A DNA stretch of 64,000 nt from Methylomicrobium agile (GCF_000733855.1 NZ_JPOJ01000001.1:2497001-2561000), one strand, 5' to 3'. Positions 27,023 to 35,804 are shown, counted from the stretch's first letter. Translations and numbers: made by a program. The notes: generated by a model from the letters alone, not told the origin.

Positions 27023-27961
27023 ATGCCACTATTTGAGATATCTGGGGAAAATCTTGTTCCTGTGGAGCAAACGAATTTTGCTCTGGAGAAGGAATTACAG
27101 ACCCTTATTGAGCGAAATCTTGCGACGGTGTTTAACTGCCGTTTTGTCGCCTCAGAGTTTTCGACGGGTGCATTACATGCCGGGCGAATAGACAGCCTGG
27201 CGTTGTCCGAGGACAACAATCCCGTAATCATTGAATACAAGAAAGTTGAATCTTCCGAGCTTATAAACCAGAGTCTTTTCTACCTGCACTGGATTCAGGA
27301 CCACAAGGGCGATTTCGAAATAGCCGTTCAGCGGGCGCTCGGAAATGGCGTTGAAGTAGACTGGTCAGATGTCCGAGTTATTTGTATCGCCCCAAATTAT
27401 AAAAAGTACGATCTGCATGCGGTTCAAGTAATGGGAGCGAATATCGAGTTATGGAAGTACCGTCTTTTCAAGAATGGTTCGATCTACCTTGAGGAGGTGT
27501 TCCAAGCAACTAAGGTGACCCTCTCGCCATCTTCTGTTGATGGAGGAAAGAATCCGGTTATGGTGGAGGCTGGGAAAAAGGCTGCGCAAGTGCGTGCTAC
27601 CGCTACTTATGAATTTGAAGAACATCTTGAGGGAAAGCCCGCGCACATACAGTCTCTCATGCACGGCATTCGTGAGTATATCGTTGGACTCGATCCTGCT
27701 ATTGAGGAAGTGCCGAAAAAGTTCTATGTCGCATACAAGATTTCTCAGAATATTGTGTGCATGGAGCCGCAAAGCAGAAATATAAAGTTATTTGTAAAAC
27801 TAAGCGCGAATGACGTTGAGGCACCGCCTAAATTCTATCGTGACGTGACAGAAATCGGGCATTACGGTACAGGCGATACTGAGTTCACTATTTCATCGGA
27901 GCGAGACTTTGAATTAGTTAAGCCGTTTATTGAATCAGCGTACAACAAGGTTGGGGGGTGA
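27023..27961 (+). CDS. NucS-like (PD-(D/E)XK) nuclease domain protein with DUF5655-type C-terminus
   Basis: 312 residues. The N-terminal half has a PD-(D/E)XK nuclease core: GRID at residues 54-57, VIIEYKK at 68-74 giving E71 and K73, and INQSLFYLHW from 81 with the Gln often found in RecB/NucS-like nucleases. The C-terminal part (EFEEHLEGKPAHIQSL, then YVAYKISQNIVCMEPQSRNI) resembles DUF5655, often found behind such nuclease domains. It likely acts on DNA in the cytoplasm; a defence or repair role is inference. No partner gene is adjacent. It lies between two attC-like sites and is AT-richer than the chromosome core. Confidence 0.8.
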   Translation: MPLFEISGENLVPVEQTNFALEKELQTLIERNLATVFNCRFVASEFSTGALHAGRIDSLALSEDNNPVIIEYKKVESSELINQSLFYLHWIQDHKGDFEIAVQRALGNGVEVDWSDVRVICIAPNYKKYDLHAVQVMGANIELWKYRLFKNGSIYLEEVFQATKVTLSPSSVDGGKNPVMVEAGKKAAQVRATATYEFEEHLEGKPAHIQSLMHGIREYIVGLDPAIEEVPKKFYVAYKISQNIVCMEPQSRNIKLFVKLSANDVEAPPKFYRDVTEIGHYGTGDTEFTISSERDFELVKPFIESAYNKVGG

Positions 27962-27964
27962 CGA

Positions 27965-28040
27965 TTCTAACACGGCGCTCCACTCGACCGCTCACCGCTG
28001 AGTGGTTCGCGTCGGGTGAGCTCGGTGCTGTCCAACACCG
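27965..28040. repeat. Partial attC-like site at the end of the cassette island
   Basis: TTCTAAC at 27965-27971 follows the nuclease stop by three bases. After it, ACGGCGCTC...CACTCGACC faces GTCGGGTGAG...CTCGGTG as an imperfect long palindrome, but no GTTRRRY box closes it. The remaining bases to 28286 show no intact gene; one frame ending near 28179 (QFPEQFFDTARDELGYRDCD) could be the tail of a lost gene. Confidence 0.45.
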
Positions 28041-28286
28041 GATGCCCGCTGTCGGCTATTCGGAAAATCCGCATCAGGCCGCGATACCGTAAAACAGTTT
28101 CCAGAGCAGTTCTTCGACACGGCGCGCGACGAGCTCGGTTATCGAGACTGCGACGTTCAAGAACTTTTTGTCCGCTGACAGCGTATTTCCGGGGTGAACT
28201 CGAAAAACGGCAAGGCATCCAATGGGGGAAGAGTCATAAACGGAAAATGAAGCGTTCTGTTCGTTACAGGCGCAGGAGAGATTTGC

Positions 28287-29513
28287 ATGGAATATCCCGA
28301 TAAAATACTCGCCATCGTGCTTGCGGGCGGCGAAGGCTCAAGGCTCTATCCTCTCACTGCGCATCGCTCGAAGCCGGCGGTTCCGTTTGGAGGGAAATAT
28401 CGGCTGGTGGATTTCGTGATCAGCAATTTGATCAATTCGGGGGTGGGATCGATTTATGTGGTGGTGCAGTACAAGTCCCAATCCCTGATCGAGCATTTGC
28501 ACAAGACCTGGGAACCTTCCCGGGTAGCGACCGGCGAGTTTGTGATGGAAGTGCCGCCGCAAAGACAGCTCGGCGACGACTGGTTTCAGGGAACCGCCAA
28601 TGCGGTTTATCAAAATCTGTCCCTTATCGACCGGCATCAACCCAAGTTGGTGGCCGTCTTCGGCGCCGACCATGTGTATCGGATGGATGTGCGCCAGATG
28701 ATGGAGTTCCACTGCGCCAACAAGGCGGATGTCACGGTGGCGGCGCGATCGGTGCCCTTGGCCGAAGCCGTCTCTTTCGGCGTACTGGAAACGGATGACG
28801 CGGGGCGAATCAGCGCTTTCCGCGAAAAGCCCGCGAAGCCAAAGCCCATGCCCGGCGATTCCGAAAGGGCTTACGTGTCGATGGGCAATTACCTTTTCGA
28901 TGTGGAAAAGCTGCGCGGCATCGTCGAAGCGGCTCATCAACGCGGCGAAACCGATTTCGGCAGCGAAATCCTGCCCCGTCTGATGAGGACGCATCGTCTG
29001 TTTGCCTACGATTTCGCCGCCAATCAGGTGCCGGGCATCAAACCTTACGAAGAAACCGCCTATTGGCGCGACGTAGGTACGCTCCAATCCTACTGGCAGG
29101 CCCATCAGGATCTTCTCGGGGAACGGCCTTGTTTCGATCTGTTCAATCCTCAATGGCCTATCCGCTCGTCCCGTTATGACGGACCCGGCGTAAAAATCAC
29201 CAGCCGATATGTTGAAGACAGTTTGGTCTGTTCCGCCGGCTGGCTAAACAAGGCATTGATTTGCCGCAGCATTGTGGGACGGGAAGTGGTGCTGGAGGAA
29301 GGCGCGCAACTGGACGAGTGCATCATCCTGGATTACGTGAAGATCGGCAAAGGCAGCCGGCTGCGCCGGGTCATCGTCGACAAGCAGAATATCATCGAAG
29401 CGGGCACCGTACTCGGATTCGATCGCGAAAAAGACGCCCGGCAGTATTTCGTGGATGCGTCGGGGATCACCGTCGTGCCGCGCGGGAATCGGATGATTTC
29501 CCTGGCCTATTGA
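28287..29513 (+). CDS. glgC: Glucose-1-phosphate adenylyltransferase
   Basis: 408 residues. It makes ADP-glucose from glucose-1-phosphate and ATP, the committed step of bacterial glycogen synthesis. Signature near the start: LAGGEGSRLYPLTAHRSKPA and FGGKYRLVDFVISN. GTANAVYQNL and FGADHVYRMD follow, and a C-terminal left-handed helix (SRYDGPGVKITSRYVEDSLV, later GREVVLEEGAQLDECIILD). The ATG has an AGGAGAGA site upstream. It is alone on the plus strand; other glycogen genes are not in the window. Confidence 0.97.
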   Translation: MEYPDKILAIVLAGGEGSRLYPLTAHRSKPAVPFGGKYRLVDFVISNLINSGVGSIYVVVQYKSQSLIEHLHKTWEPSRVATGEFVMEVPPQRQLGDDWFQGTANAVYQNLSLIDRHQPKLVAVFGADHVYRMDVRQMMEFHCANKADVTVAARSVPLAEAVSFGVLETDDAGRISAFREKPAKPKPMPGDSERAYVSMGNYLFDVEKLRGIVEAAHQRGETDFGSEILPRLMRTHRLFAYDFAANQVPGIKPYEETAYWRDVGTLQSYWQAHQDLLGERPCFDLFNPQWPIRSSRYDGPGVKITSRYVEDSLVCSAGWLNKALICRSIVGREVVLEEGAQLDECIILDYVKIGKGSRLRRVIVDKQNIIEAGTVLGFDREKDARQYFVDASGITVVPRGNRMISLAY

Positions 29514-29531
29514 GCGCGGCCTGCCGGCGGG

Positions 29532-31349
29532 CTATCCGTTTCCGTATAAATACTGTTTCGCGCTGGCGAAGGCGCTCATGACGAACAGGGAAGTCGCCAC
29601 TTCGCTGCCGACGATGATTCGGCAAGGGTGCCGCAAGCGCGTCCATTCGTAAGGTTGGAAAAGGTGGCCTTTTGCGCCTTCTCCCAGCGCATCCGACATC
29701 GTCTTCAAACCCGTGGCGATCAGGCCGTCATCCCGCGGTTCATGACGCAGCAGCGCCAATGCAGCCACCGCGATGGCGGCGTCGAACGCATTCAGGGTAT
29801 AGCCGATCAGCTCGGATTTGCAGTAATCGAGCGCGATCCGGCGAATTTTTTCGACTTGTCCTTCGGGATTCAGGCTATTTTTTTCGGCATCGCCGAGCGT
29901 CAAGTAGGCTTCGTAGAAGCGGCCGATGTAATAAACGTAGATCTCCGGCAGATAATACTGAAAAACGGATTCATGCCTGAAGTTGCCGCTCGCAACCGTT
30001 CGGTAATGAAAATCGAGCAAGCGCCGCACGGTCTTCAGATTGTCCCCTTCGAGGGACCGCCACTGCTTCCGGTTGACCAGCATGGCCTCCAGAATATCCA
30101 TGTTATGGCCGGGGCAGATTTCGTTCCCTGCCGGTTCCCGAACGATACGGCCGTCGGATTTCCGGAACCGTTTGTCGAACCAGATCGGAATCGCGCCCTG
30201 ATAGTCCAGCGGACGGGTCATGCGGATCGTCGGCGGATTCGAAGTGTAACCGCTGCCGATCTGGTATTCGGTGATGATCTCCACCCAGGGATGCGCCAAA
30301 AAATTCCGGCATTCCCTGAGCAGTTTCACGTCGGCGGCAAGGTGTTTTTCCTCCACAAGATCCAGCCACTTTTTCGCGATGGAGAGCGTGAAAAAGGTCG
30401 TATCGGTATCGGGGGCATAATTGCCGAAGCCCAGATCCTTTTTGATTGCTCGATTCTTTTGGTTCAGCTTGAATAGGCATTCCGCCCTTTCGTCCTCAGG
30501 AAAGCAGGTTGTCGCGGGATGCCGGATGCCGTTATTGGGGGTTACCAGCCATTCCTGGCTGGTGACGACGCAAAAGTGGAGCAGGTTTTCCAGGATTTGC
30601 ACGATTGGCTGCAACTCATCGGGCGTTAGCCGGTTTTTTGCGACCCGCGTCAGCAGTAGTTCGAAAAAATTGACATCGTAGAAGGCGGTACGATGGATAA
30701 ACCAGTGCGAACGCTGAAACAGCTTTTCCGCAATGCCTCGATAAGGTTTGCGGACGACCTTCAATTTTACGGGGTTGCAATGAATGAAGCAGCGGATCAA
30801 GGCGAACAACAAAACGGCATTCCGGTATTCGAAAGCGCCGACGCCGCGGAGAATATTCAGGAAGTTTTCGCCGTTCATTTGATCGTCGCCGGACAAAACG
30901 ACCTGCGCCGCAACCGGGAAATAGGGATTTTCGTGATGCGAGTTCCACGTTTGCAGGATATCCTGCAGGCAGCGTTCGATGACGGTATCCAACGCTTCCG
31001 GCTTGGGATTGGTCTGGATCAAGGGTGTTTTTTCCCGCCGGCGAAAATGCGGCGGATCGATCCGGTCGAGCAGTTCGGCAATCGGCTTGAATGTGCGGTC
31101 GATCCAGCCGGCATCCCGCCACTCGTCGTAACCGGCGCGCATTGCGGCGCGGATGACTGCCTGATAGGCGGGAACCGCCTGCATCGGAATTTCCGGATGG
31201 CGGCAGCCTTTAAGGATCAGGTATTTCAATAACCCGTTACCCGCGACTTTTCGATAAAGCCGCTTCAGATTACGGCCCGGTTCTGCGTAGGGCTGTTCTT
31301 TTAAAATAGGCGTGTCGCAGATGTCATAAATATTGGCGTATCGGGCCAT
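29532..31349 (-). CDS. Unrecognised 605-residue protein
   Basis: An intact long frame, convergent with glgC (18-base gap). I do not recognise the family. It has no signal peptide or clear membrane helix and is rich in helices and aromatic residues. APDTDTTFF at residues 312-320 recalls the DxDD/DTDTT box of alpha/alpha-barrel enzymes such as class II terpene cyclases, and PNNGIRHPATTCFPEDE (271-287) could be on the same face. That resemblance is weak and is inference. HFRRREKTPLIQTNPKPEAL and the Tyr-rich YYLPEIYVYYIGRFYEAYL are other noticeable stretches. Codon use matches the core genes, so it is probably a resident gene. Confidence 0.85.
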   Translation of the reverse strand: MARYANIYDICDTPILKEQPYAEPGRNLKRLYRKVAGNGLLKYLILKGCRHPEIPMQAVPAYQAVIRAAMRAGYDEWRDAGWIDRTFKPIAELLDRIDPPHFRRREKTPLIQTNPKPEALDTVIERCLQDILQTWNSHHENPYFPVAAQVVLSGDDQMNGENFLNILRGVGAFEYRNAVLLFALIRCFIHCNPVKLKVVRKPYRGIAEKLFQRSHWFIHRTAFYDVNFFELLLTRVAKNRLTPDELQPIVQILENLLHFCVVTSQEWLVTPNNGIRHPATTCFPEDERAECLFKLNQKNRAIKKDLGFGNYAPDTDTTFFTLSIAKKWLDLVEEKHLAADVKLLRECRNFLAHPWVEIITEYQIGSGYTSNPPTIRMTRPLDYQGAIPIWFDKRFRKSDGRIVREPAGNEICPGHNMDILEAMLVNRKQWRSLEGDNLKTVRRLLDFHYRTVASGNFRHESVFQYYLPEIYVYYIGRFYEAYLTLGDAEKNSLNPEGQVEKIRRIALDYCKSELIGYTLNAFDAAIAVAALALLRHEPRDDGLIATGLKTMSDALGEGAKGHLFQPYEWTRLRHPCRIIVGSEVATSLFVMSAFASAKQYLYGNG

Positions 31350-31401
31350 CCATTTCCTCTCCCGGATCGAGTTATCCGCTCAGCGTGGGCCAAGCGCGGC
31401 T

Positions 31402-31695
31402 TCAAGTCGGTGTGCCGGGCAACAGATGCAGGAAATCGTCGATCCGGTTGGCTTCCGACGCGATCAGCCGCGTTTTTTGCGGGCGGCTCAATTTTTTAAG
31501 CCGCAGCTCGCGCCGGGTCGCGGAACTGCGGTCATGCCCGGTTTCCAGATACACGAACCGCTCGGGCCGCCGGCCGTTGAAATATTTGGCGCCGCGTCCG
31601 CCGGCATGTTGCTCGAAGCGCCGCTGCACGTCATTGGTGATGCCGGTATAAAGCGAGTCGTCGCTGCAGAGGATGATGTAGACGAACCAGGTCAT
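31402..31695 (-). CDS. GIY-YIG nuclease family protein (YhbQ-like)
   Basis: 97 residues, the usual size of stand-alone GIY-YIG proteins of the UPF0213 group. The core motif is FVYIILCSDDSLYTGITNDV with the two strand motifs VYI and YTG, then RRFEQHAGGRGAKYFNGRRP and ERFVYLETGHDRSSATRRELRLKKL carrying the Arg and Glu expected of the active site. It probably cuts DNA; its physiological role is unsettled. It lies just upstream (minus strand order) of nothing obviously related. Confidence 0.9.
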   Translation of the reverse strand: MTWFVYIILCSDDSLYTGITNDVQRRFEQHAGGRGAKYFNGRRPERFVYLETGHDRSSATRRELRLKKLSRPQKTRLIASEANRIDDFLHLLPGTPT

Positions 31696-31702
31696 CGGCA
31701 GC

Positions 31703-31912
31703 CTACGCCGCGGTCCCGAACAGCTTGCCGACGCCGGCCGCCATCGACATTGCGCAGGCGGCCAGCAAAATATCTTGTTGCGCCGCGCGCGAAGCCGCGA
31801 TGCCTACGATCAGGCTGGCCGTCGAGACGATGCCGTCGTCGGCTCCCAATACCGCGGCGCGGAGCCAGCCGGGCCGGTGGGTGCGGTGAGATTCCGGATG
31901 GTGAAATTGCAC
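31703..31912 (-). pseudogene. Truncated VIT1/CCC1 family metal transporter
   Basis: 69 residues match only the N-terminus of VIT1/CCC1 iron/manganese carriers: SHRTHRPGWLRAAVLGADDG, then IVSTASLIVGIAASRAAQQD. Full proteins have about 230 residues and five helices. A small internal loss is visible where ILLAA runs directly into CAMSMAAG, and after VGKLFGTAA the frame stops. Only the first helix and part of the second remain, so it cannot transport. Its start is 13 bases from the stop of the dehydrogenase gene. Confidence 0.85.
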
Positions 31913-31925
31913 GCCGATTTCCTGG

Positions 31926-32852
31926 TTAACGCAAGCCGGACTCGGAAGAAAGCAGGCGGTTGATCCGGGCTTTGATCTCCTTGGCCGCTTTTTCCAATGC
32001 CTTTCTTTCCGTTCGGTTCAGGTAAGGATGGAGATGGCGAATGACGCCGCGCCGCCCGACCACGACCGGAATACTGAAGCAATTGTCCCGGATTCCAAGC
32101 CAGTCTTCAAGATAGGTGCTGAGAGGCAGAGTCCTATGCGAATCGTAGACAATCGCGCGGACCACTTCGCAGGCCGCGGCGGCGATCGCGAAATTGGTGT
32201 AGCCTTTGGCGTTGTAGACGTCGAAACCGGCATTGTACACGGCGTTGAAAATCTCGCGGTGCAAAGGGTTGTCGTCGATATGCTCGCTGCCCATCGAGGC
32301 GGTGCTGAACAGCGGAAACTGGTTCGGACCGTGTTCGCCGAGAATATAGGCGCGCAGATCGTCCGGATGAATCTGCCGCTCTATCGACAGCAGCGACCTG
32401 AAGCGCGCCGAATCCACCAGGGTGCCGATACCGATGATGCTTGAAGCCGGAAAACCCGAAATCTGCGTCGCCAGATAAGTCAGGACATCGACCGGATTGG
32501 TGATGATGATCAAAATCGCGTCCGGATTGTTGCGCGCCAAGCGCGGAATCAGCTGCCGGAACAAGGCTGCATTGGCCGGGCCGAGCTCCATGCGCGAAGT
32601 CATGTGGTCGGATAACGGCACCGAGGTGGTGACGATCAGAATGTCGCTCGCTGCGACGGCTTCGATCGGAGCGCTTTCGATCAGCATCGTACGTTCGCAG
32701 AAGGCGAGGGTATGCTGTAAATCCAGTTCGTCGCCATGCGCTTTGGCCAGATTCCTGCCGGCCAGCACCAAATGGTCGCAGAGGCCTTTCAGCACCAATG
32801 CATAAGCGATGGTCGATCCGACATGGCCGGTGCCGATGATCGCAATTTTCAT
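31926..32852 (-). CDS. Lactate/malate dehydrogenase family protein with altered cofactor and active-site loops
   Basis: 308 residues covering the whole family fold. GTGHVG at 7-12 is the dinucleotide loop, ITNPVDVLTYLA at 118-129 and GTLVDSARFR at 143-152 hold the substrate-site Arg150, and GEHG at 172-175 holds the catalytic His174. Three features are unusual. The acidic residue that normally ends strand two and binds NAD ribose is replaced (LVLAGRN). The loop expected to read QKPGETR is SVPLSDHMTSR. GEHGDS is GEHGPN. It is probably a 2-hydroxyacid dehydrogenase whose substrate and cofactor preference may differ from ordinary lactate dehydrogenase. A gene fragment lies upstream on the same strand. 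Confidence 0.88.
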   Translation of the reverse strand: MKIAIIGTGHVGSTIAYALVLKGLCDHLVLAGRNLAKAHGDELDLQHTLAFCERTMLIESAPIEAVAASDILIVTTSVPLSDHMTSRMELGPANAALFRQLIPRLARNNPDAILIIITNPVDVLTYLATQISGFPASSIIGIGTLVDSARFRSLLSIERQIHPDDLRAYILGEHGPNQFPLFSTASMGSEHIDDNPLHREIFNAVYNAGFDVYNAKGYTNFAIAAAACEVVRAIVYDSHRTLPLSTYLEDWLGIRDNCFSIPVVVGRRGVIRHLHPYLNRTERKALEKAAKEIKARINRLLSSESGLR

Positions 32853-32881
32853 GAGTCACCGAACTCCTGGGTGGTTTGGTC

Positions 32882-33169
32882 TTAGGTAGGATAACGTATT
32901 GTGTAAGGCAAGACCAATGCCATCGATAATGACCCTGAAATATCGCCCAGCAGCGCCGTCCGCAATAAGTGCGGATAATTCGGGCCGACCTGTAATTCGT
33001 CCGGGTTGGTCTTGAAATAGACCTTATAGGCATGCTCCTCGCCAAGTCTGGGTTTCAATCCCTGCACATGATGGAGATTGACCGGGCTGCCTCTATGGAT
33101 TTGCGGAGCTTGTAGAGCGTTTTCGCGATAGCAAAACGCCACAACATGCTTCAAAGCCATGCCAGGCAA
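32882..33169 (-). pseudogene. C-terminal fragment of an unknown gene, cut by a repeat
   Basis: The reading frame from about 33090 down to 32882 looks like real protein (LHHVQGLKPRLGEEHAYKV, then YFKTNPDELQVGPNYPHLL, ending LVLPYTIRYPT). Upstream of that it runs into the dispersed repeat at about 33112-33160 and loses sense. It is 29 bases upstream of the dehydrogenase, on the same strand. I do not recognise the family. It may be the tail of a gene once in operon with the dehydrogenase. Confidence 0.45.
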
Positions 33170-33500
33170 TCCACTCTCCTTCGGCGGAACCCGGCAGAGC
33201 CGGTTCCGCCTTACGGGTTGTGAATGCAGACTCAGAAGCTTAGCTTACAGGTCTCAGATACTCCACGGCATGGATGACGAGGGTGGGGAGCCATTCTACG
33301 CACAAGCTCAAGGCTTCAGGGCGGACCGGCTTCCCCAGAAATCGGCAATCACTATAAACTCTTCGGTTTAATTAATCCTGTATTTGTAGAGGGCTTTAAT
33401 ATACAAGGGCGGATGCCGTCAGGCGATCCGCCGCCATGCCAGGCAATCCACTCTCCTTCGGCGGAACCCGGCAGAGCCGGTTCCGCCTTACGGGTTACGG
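33112..33500. repeat. Cluster of dispersed palindromic repeats
   Basis: GCGTTTTCGCGATAGCAAAACGC (about 33118-33140) forms a hairpin and is shared, in the other orientation, with 26826-26850. A 63-bp stretch is identical at 33157-33219 and 33433-33495. It includes the GGCGGAAC...GTTCCGCC hairpin arm. The second copy is preceded by the GGCGGAT...ATCCGCC arm at about 33411-33433 and followed by short TTACGGG repeats. Together they are copies or parts of the double-hairpin repeat also found at 51986-52455 and 56894-56974. No gene was seen between 33170 and 33752. Confidence 0.75.
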
Positions 33501-33695
33501 GTTACGGGTTACAGCCGTTGCGGCTCATTCTAACCTGTTGGATTCATTTTGACTCTGTTTCGCTCCGCCCGCAGGCAGTGAAAGGAGGGTGGCCGACTGA
33601 GCAGCGGCAACGACGAGGTCGTATCGGCACAGGAAGGAAGGGTCGGAGGACGGTTGGGTGGGTAAGGCGCTAGACGGCGAGAGGCGCAGGGCCGC

Positions 33696-33736
33696 GAAAA
33701 AAAGTGGGCGGAAAAAACCGCCCACCCGGGTTTTTT
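33696..33736. terminator. Bidirectional intrinsic terminator
   Basis: GTGGGCGG (33704-33711) and CCGCCCAC (33718-33725) pair exactly over AAAAAA. Eight A precede and, after CCGGG, seven T follow, so both strands offer a T-tract. On the minus strand it lies just after the stop of the GMC oxidoreductase gene and should end that transcript. Confidence 0.88.
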
Positions 33737-33752
33737 TATCAACCGTTCAATA

Positions 33753-35675
33753 TTACGAAGCCGCTTCGGCCACCGCTTCGTACGGCTTGGCCGTGCGAGC
33801 GTCCTGCGGGGCGTTCAGTATCACGTCCGCGGCCTTTTCGCCGATCATGTAAATCGAGGACACGATGAAGAAGCCCGGAATCTTCGGGAATACCGAGGCG
33901 TCGACGACGCGCAGGCCCTGGATCCCGCGGACACGGAACTGGCTGTCCAGCACCGCCATCGGATCGTTGTCGGCGCCGATCGGACAGGTGCAGGAGGCGT
34001 GGTGGCCCCAGGCATTGAAACGAACGAAATCGCGCAGTTGGTCGTCGGTTTGCACGTCTTTGCCGGGTGCGACTTCCTCGGCCAGAATGCCTTGTTCGAA
34101 CAGCGGCTTGGCAATGCTGCGCACGAATTTGACGCCTTCGACGACCGAGTCGAGATCTTCGCCGAGCGTATCGTTGCCTTCCTCGAAGTAGCGGAAGTTG
34201 ATATAGGGCCGGTCGCGCGGATCGCTGGAGGCCAGGCGGACCTGGCCGGCCCGGTTGACCGTGTGCGCTTTCAGCACGGCCCAGGTCAGGTAGTTCAGAT
34301 TGTCCTTGATCAGCTTCGAATAGCCGGGGAAGTAGCCTTTAAAGTATCCCAGCACCGCGAAGCAGAACAAATCGGGCAGCGGCCGCTCTTCGAAAGAACG
34401 CTTGATGACCGCCAGCACGGCGCCGTTGGTCGTGTAGACGCCCTTGTTTTCGTTTTTCCAATCGTTGTATTGCGGATCGCCGGCCGAATATTTGGCGCCT
34501 TTCAGCACTTCCCAGTCCTGATTCATTCGGTTCACGACGCCGACTTCGTAGCGGTCCTGTAAGTTGGTGCCGACGCCGGGCAAATGCTGCCTGACCGGAA
34601 TGCCGTGCTTTTGCAGTTCTTCCTGCGGACCGATGCCGGACAGCATCAGGAGTTGCGGCGTATTGTAGGCGCCGCCGGCCAGAATCACTTCTTTCGATGC
34701 GTGGACGGTGCGGCGCTCGCCGGGCTGGTTGCTCGGATTGGCATGTGCCTTGTAGAGTTTGGCGCCTTTCAGGTATTCGACGCCGACGGCGCGGTTGTTT
34801 TCGTCGAGAATGACCTTGGTGACCAGGGCGTCCAGTTCGATGGTCAGATTGTTCGGATATTTCTGCTGCGCCACGAGCAGGCGTTCGCGGGTGCTGTGGC
34901 GGCGGCCGTTCGTGGTCGCGAGCGGCGGATAGCGCAGTCCGGTGGCATTTTCCTTGACCAGCCGCCAGTCGTTCGGATCGGCCAGTCCTTCGATCTGCCA
35001 TTTCAGGCGCTCGAAAAAGTTCGGCAGGGCGCCGGCGGCTTTGGCGGCGGACTCCAGTATCGTCAGGATCAGTTTCTTGTCTTTAGCCAAGGCTTGCAGC
35101 GGCAGCGCGGCTTCGGTCTGGAACCAGCCCTTGAACCCGTGGCGGGACGGATTGATGCCGAGCCAGGTGGCGAGTTTACGCAGCTTCGGCCGGTGCTCGC
35201 AGTTTTCCATCCCTTCGAAATATTTGCGCATGTTGTCGGCTTTCCAGGAGTCGTCTCCGGTCAGTTCGGCGACCTCGTCCCAGTCGGCGTTGTGCGGATA
35301 GACCGTGATCATCGCATTATGCGCGGTGCAGCCGCCGAGGCAGCCGGCGCGCGGGTACAGCACGCCTTTCTCTGCCGGCGTATATTTGGGGTCCTGGGCC
35401 TGAAGCGCTTCGGTTTCGTAATGGCGGACGAAAAAATCCCAGCGCATCGCTGCGTTTTCGGTCGAAAACGGATGGAAGACCGGTACATCGTAATCCTCGG
35501 GCAGGCGGTCTTCGCCGGGGAAGGCCAGGTCGTCGCCCTGGAGCTGTTTCGGATCGCCGCCGGCTTCCAATACCAACACTTTCTTGCCTTTTTCGGCGAG
35601 GCGCGCCGCGACGGTGCCGCCGCCCGCGCCCGAGCCGACGACGATATAATCGTAAGTTGCATTCGATACTGTCAT
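33753..35675 (-). CDS. GMC family FAD-dependent oxidoreductase
   Basis: 640 residues. The FAD-binding start YDYIVVGSGAGGGTVAARLA (residues 8-27) and VLVLEAGG are typical of the glucose-methanol-choline family. GCTAHNAMI-type flavin contacts (YPRAGCLGGCTAHNAM) and the catalytic HH of AWGHHASCTCPIG (His558/559) are present. The second active-site His/Asn of classic members is not obvious: the end reads FPKIPGFFIVSSIYMIGEKA, a variant seen in a subgroup. There is no signal peptide. Substrate is likely an alcohol or aldehyde-type compound, but cannot be told. It lies 129 bases after the large di-haem cytochrome on the same strand, suggesting a shared electron path. Confidence 0.92.
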   Translation of the reverse strand: MTVSNATYDYIVVGSGAGGGTVAARLAEKGKKVLVLEAGGDPKQLQGDDLAFPGEDRLPEDYDVPVFHPFSTENAAMRWDFFVRHYETEALQAQDPKYTPAEKGVLYPRAGCLGGCTAHNAMITVYPHNADWDEVAELTGDDSWKADNMRKYFEGMENCEHRPKLRKLATWLGINPSRHGFKGWFQTEAALPLQALAKDKKLILTILESAAKAAGALPNFFERLKWQIEGLADPNDWRLVKENATGLRYPPLATTNGRRHSTRERLLVAQQKYPNNLTIELDALVTKVILDENNRAVGVEYLKGAKLYKAHANPSNQPGERRTVHASKEVILAGGAYNTPQLLMLSGIGPQEELQKHGIPVRQHLPGVGTNLQDRYEVGVVNRMNQDWEVLKGAKYSAGDPQYNDWKNENKGVYTTNGAVLAVIKRSFEERPLPDLFCFAVLGYFKGYFPGYSKLIKDNLNYLTWAVLKAHTVNRAGQVRLASSDPRDRPYINFRYFEEGNDTLGEDLDSVVEGVKFVRSIAKPLFEQGILAEEVAPGKDVQTDDQLRDFVRFNAWGHHASCTCPIGADNDPMAVLDSQFRVRGIQGLRVVDASVFPKIPGFFIVSSIYMIGEKAADVILNAPQDARTAKPYEAVAEAAS

Positions 35676-35804
35676 TGTCGTTTCTCCTGATCAAATAAGT
35701 GGAAGCCGCCTCGATCCGGGATCGAGGCGGCTTCATAGGTTTTATCCATGATGATGTTGCTGAGAGGGAGCGGCGTCATGCCGCTCCCGATCGAAAATGA
35801 AGGG

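Noticed and set aside
33999-35690. Long plus-strand open frames opposite the GMC oxidoreductase
   Set aside because: Shadow frames of a well-supported FAD enzyme gene on the minus strand.
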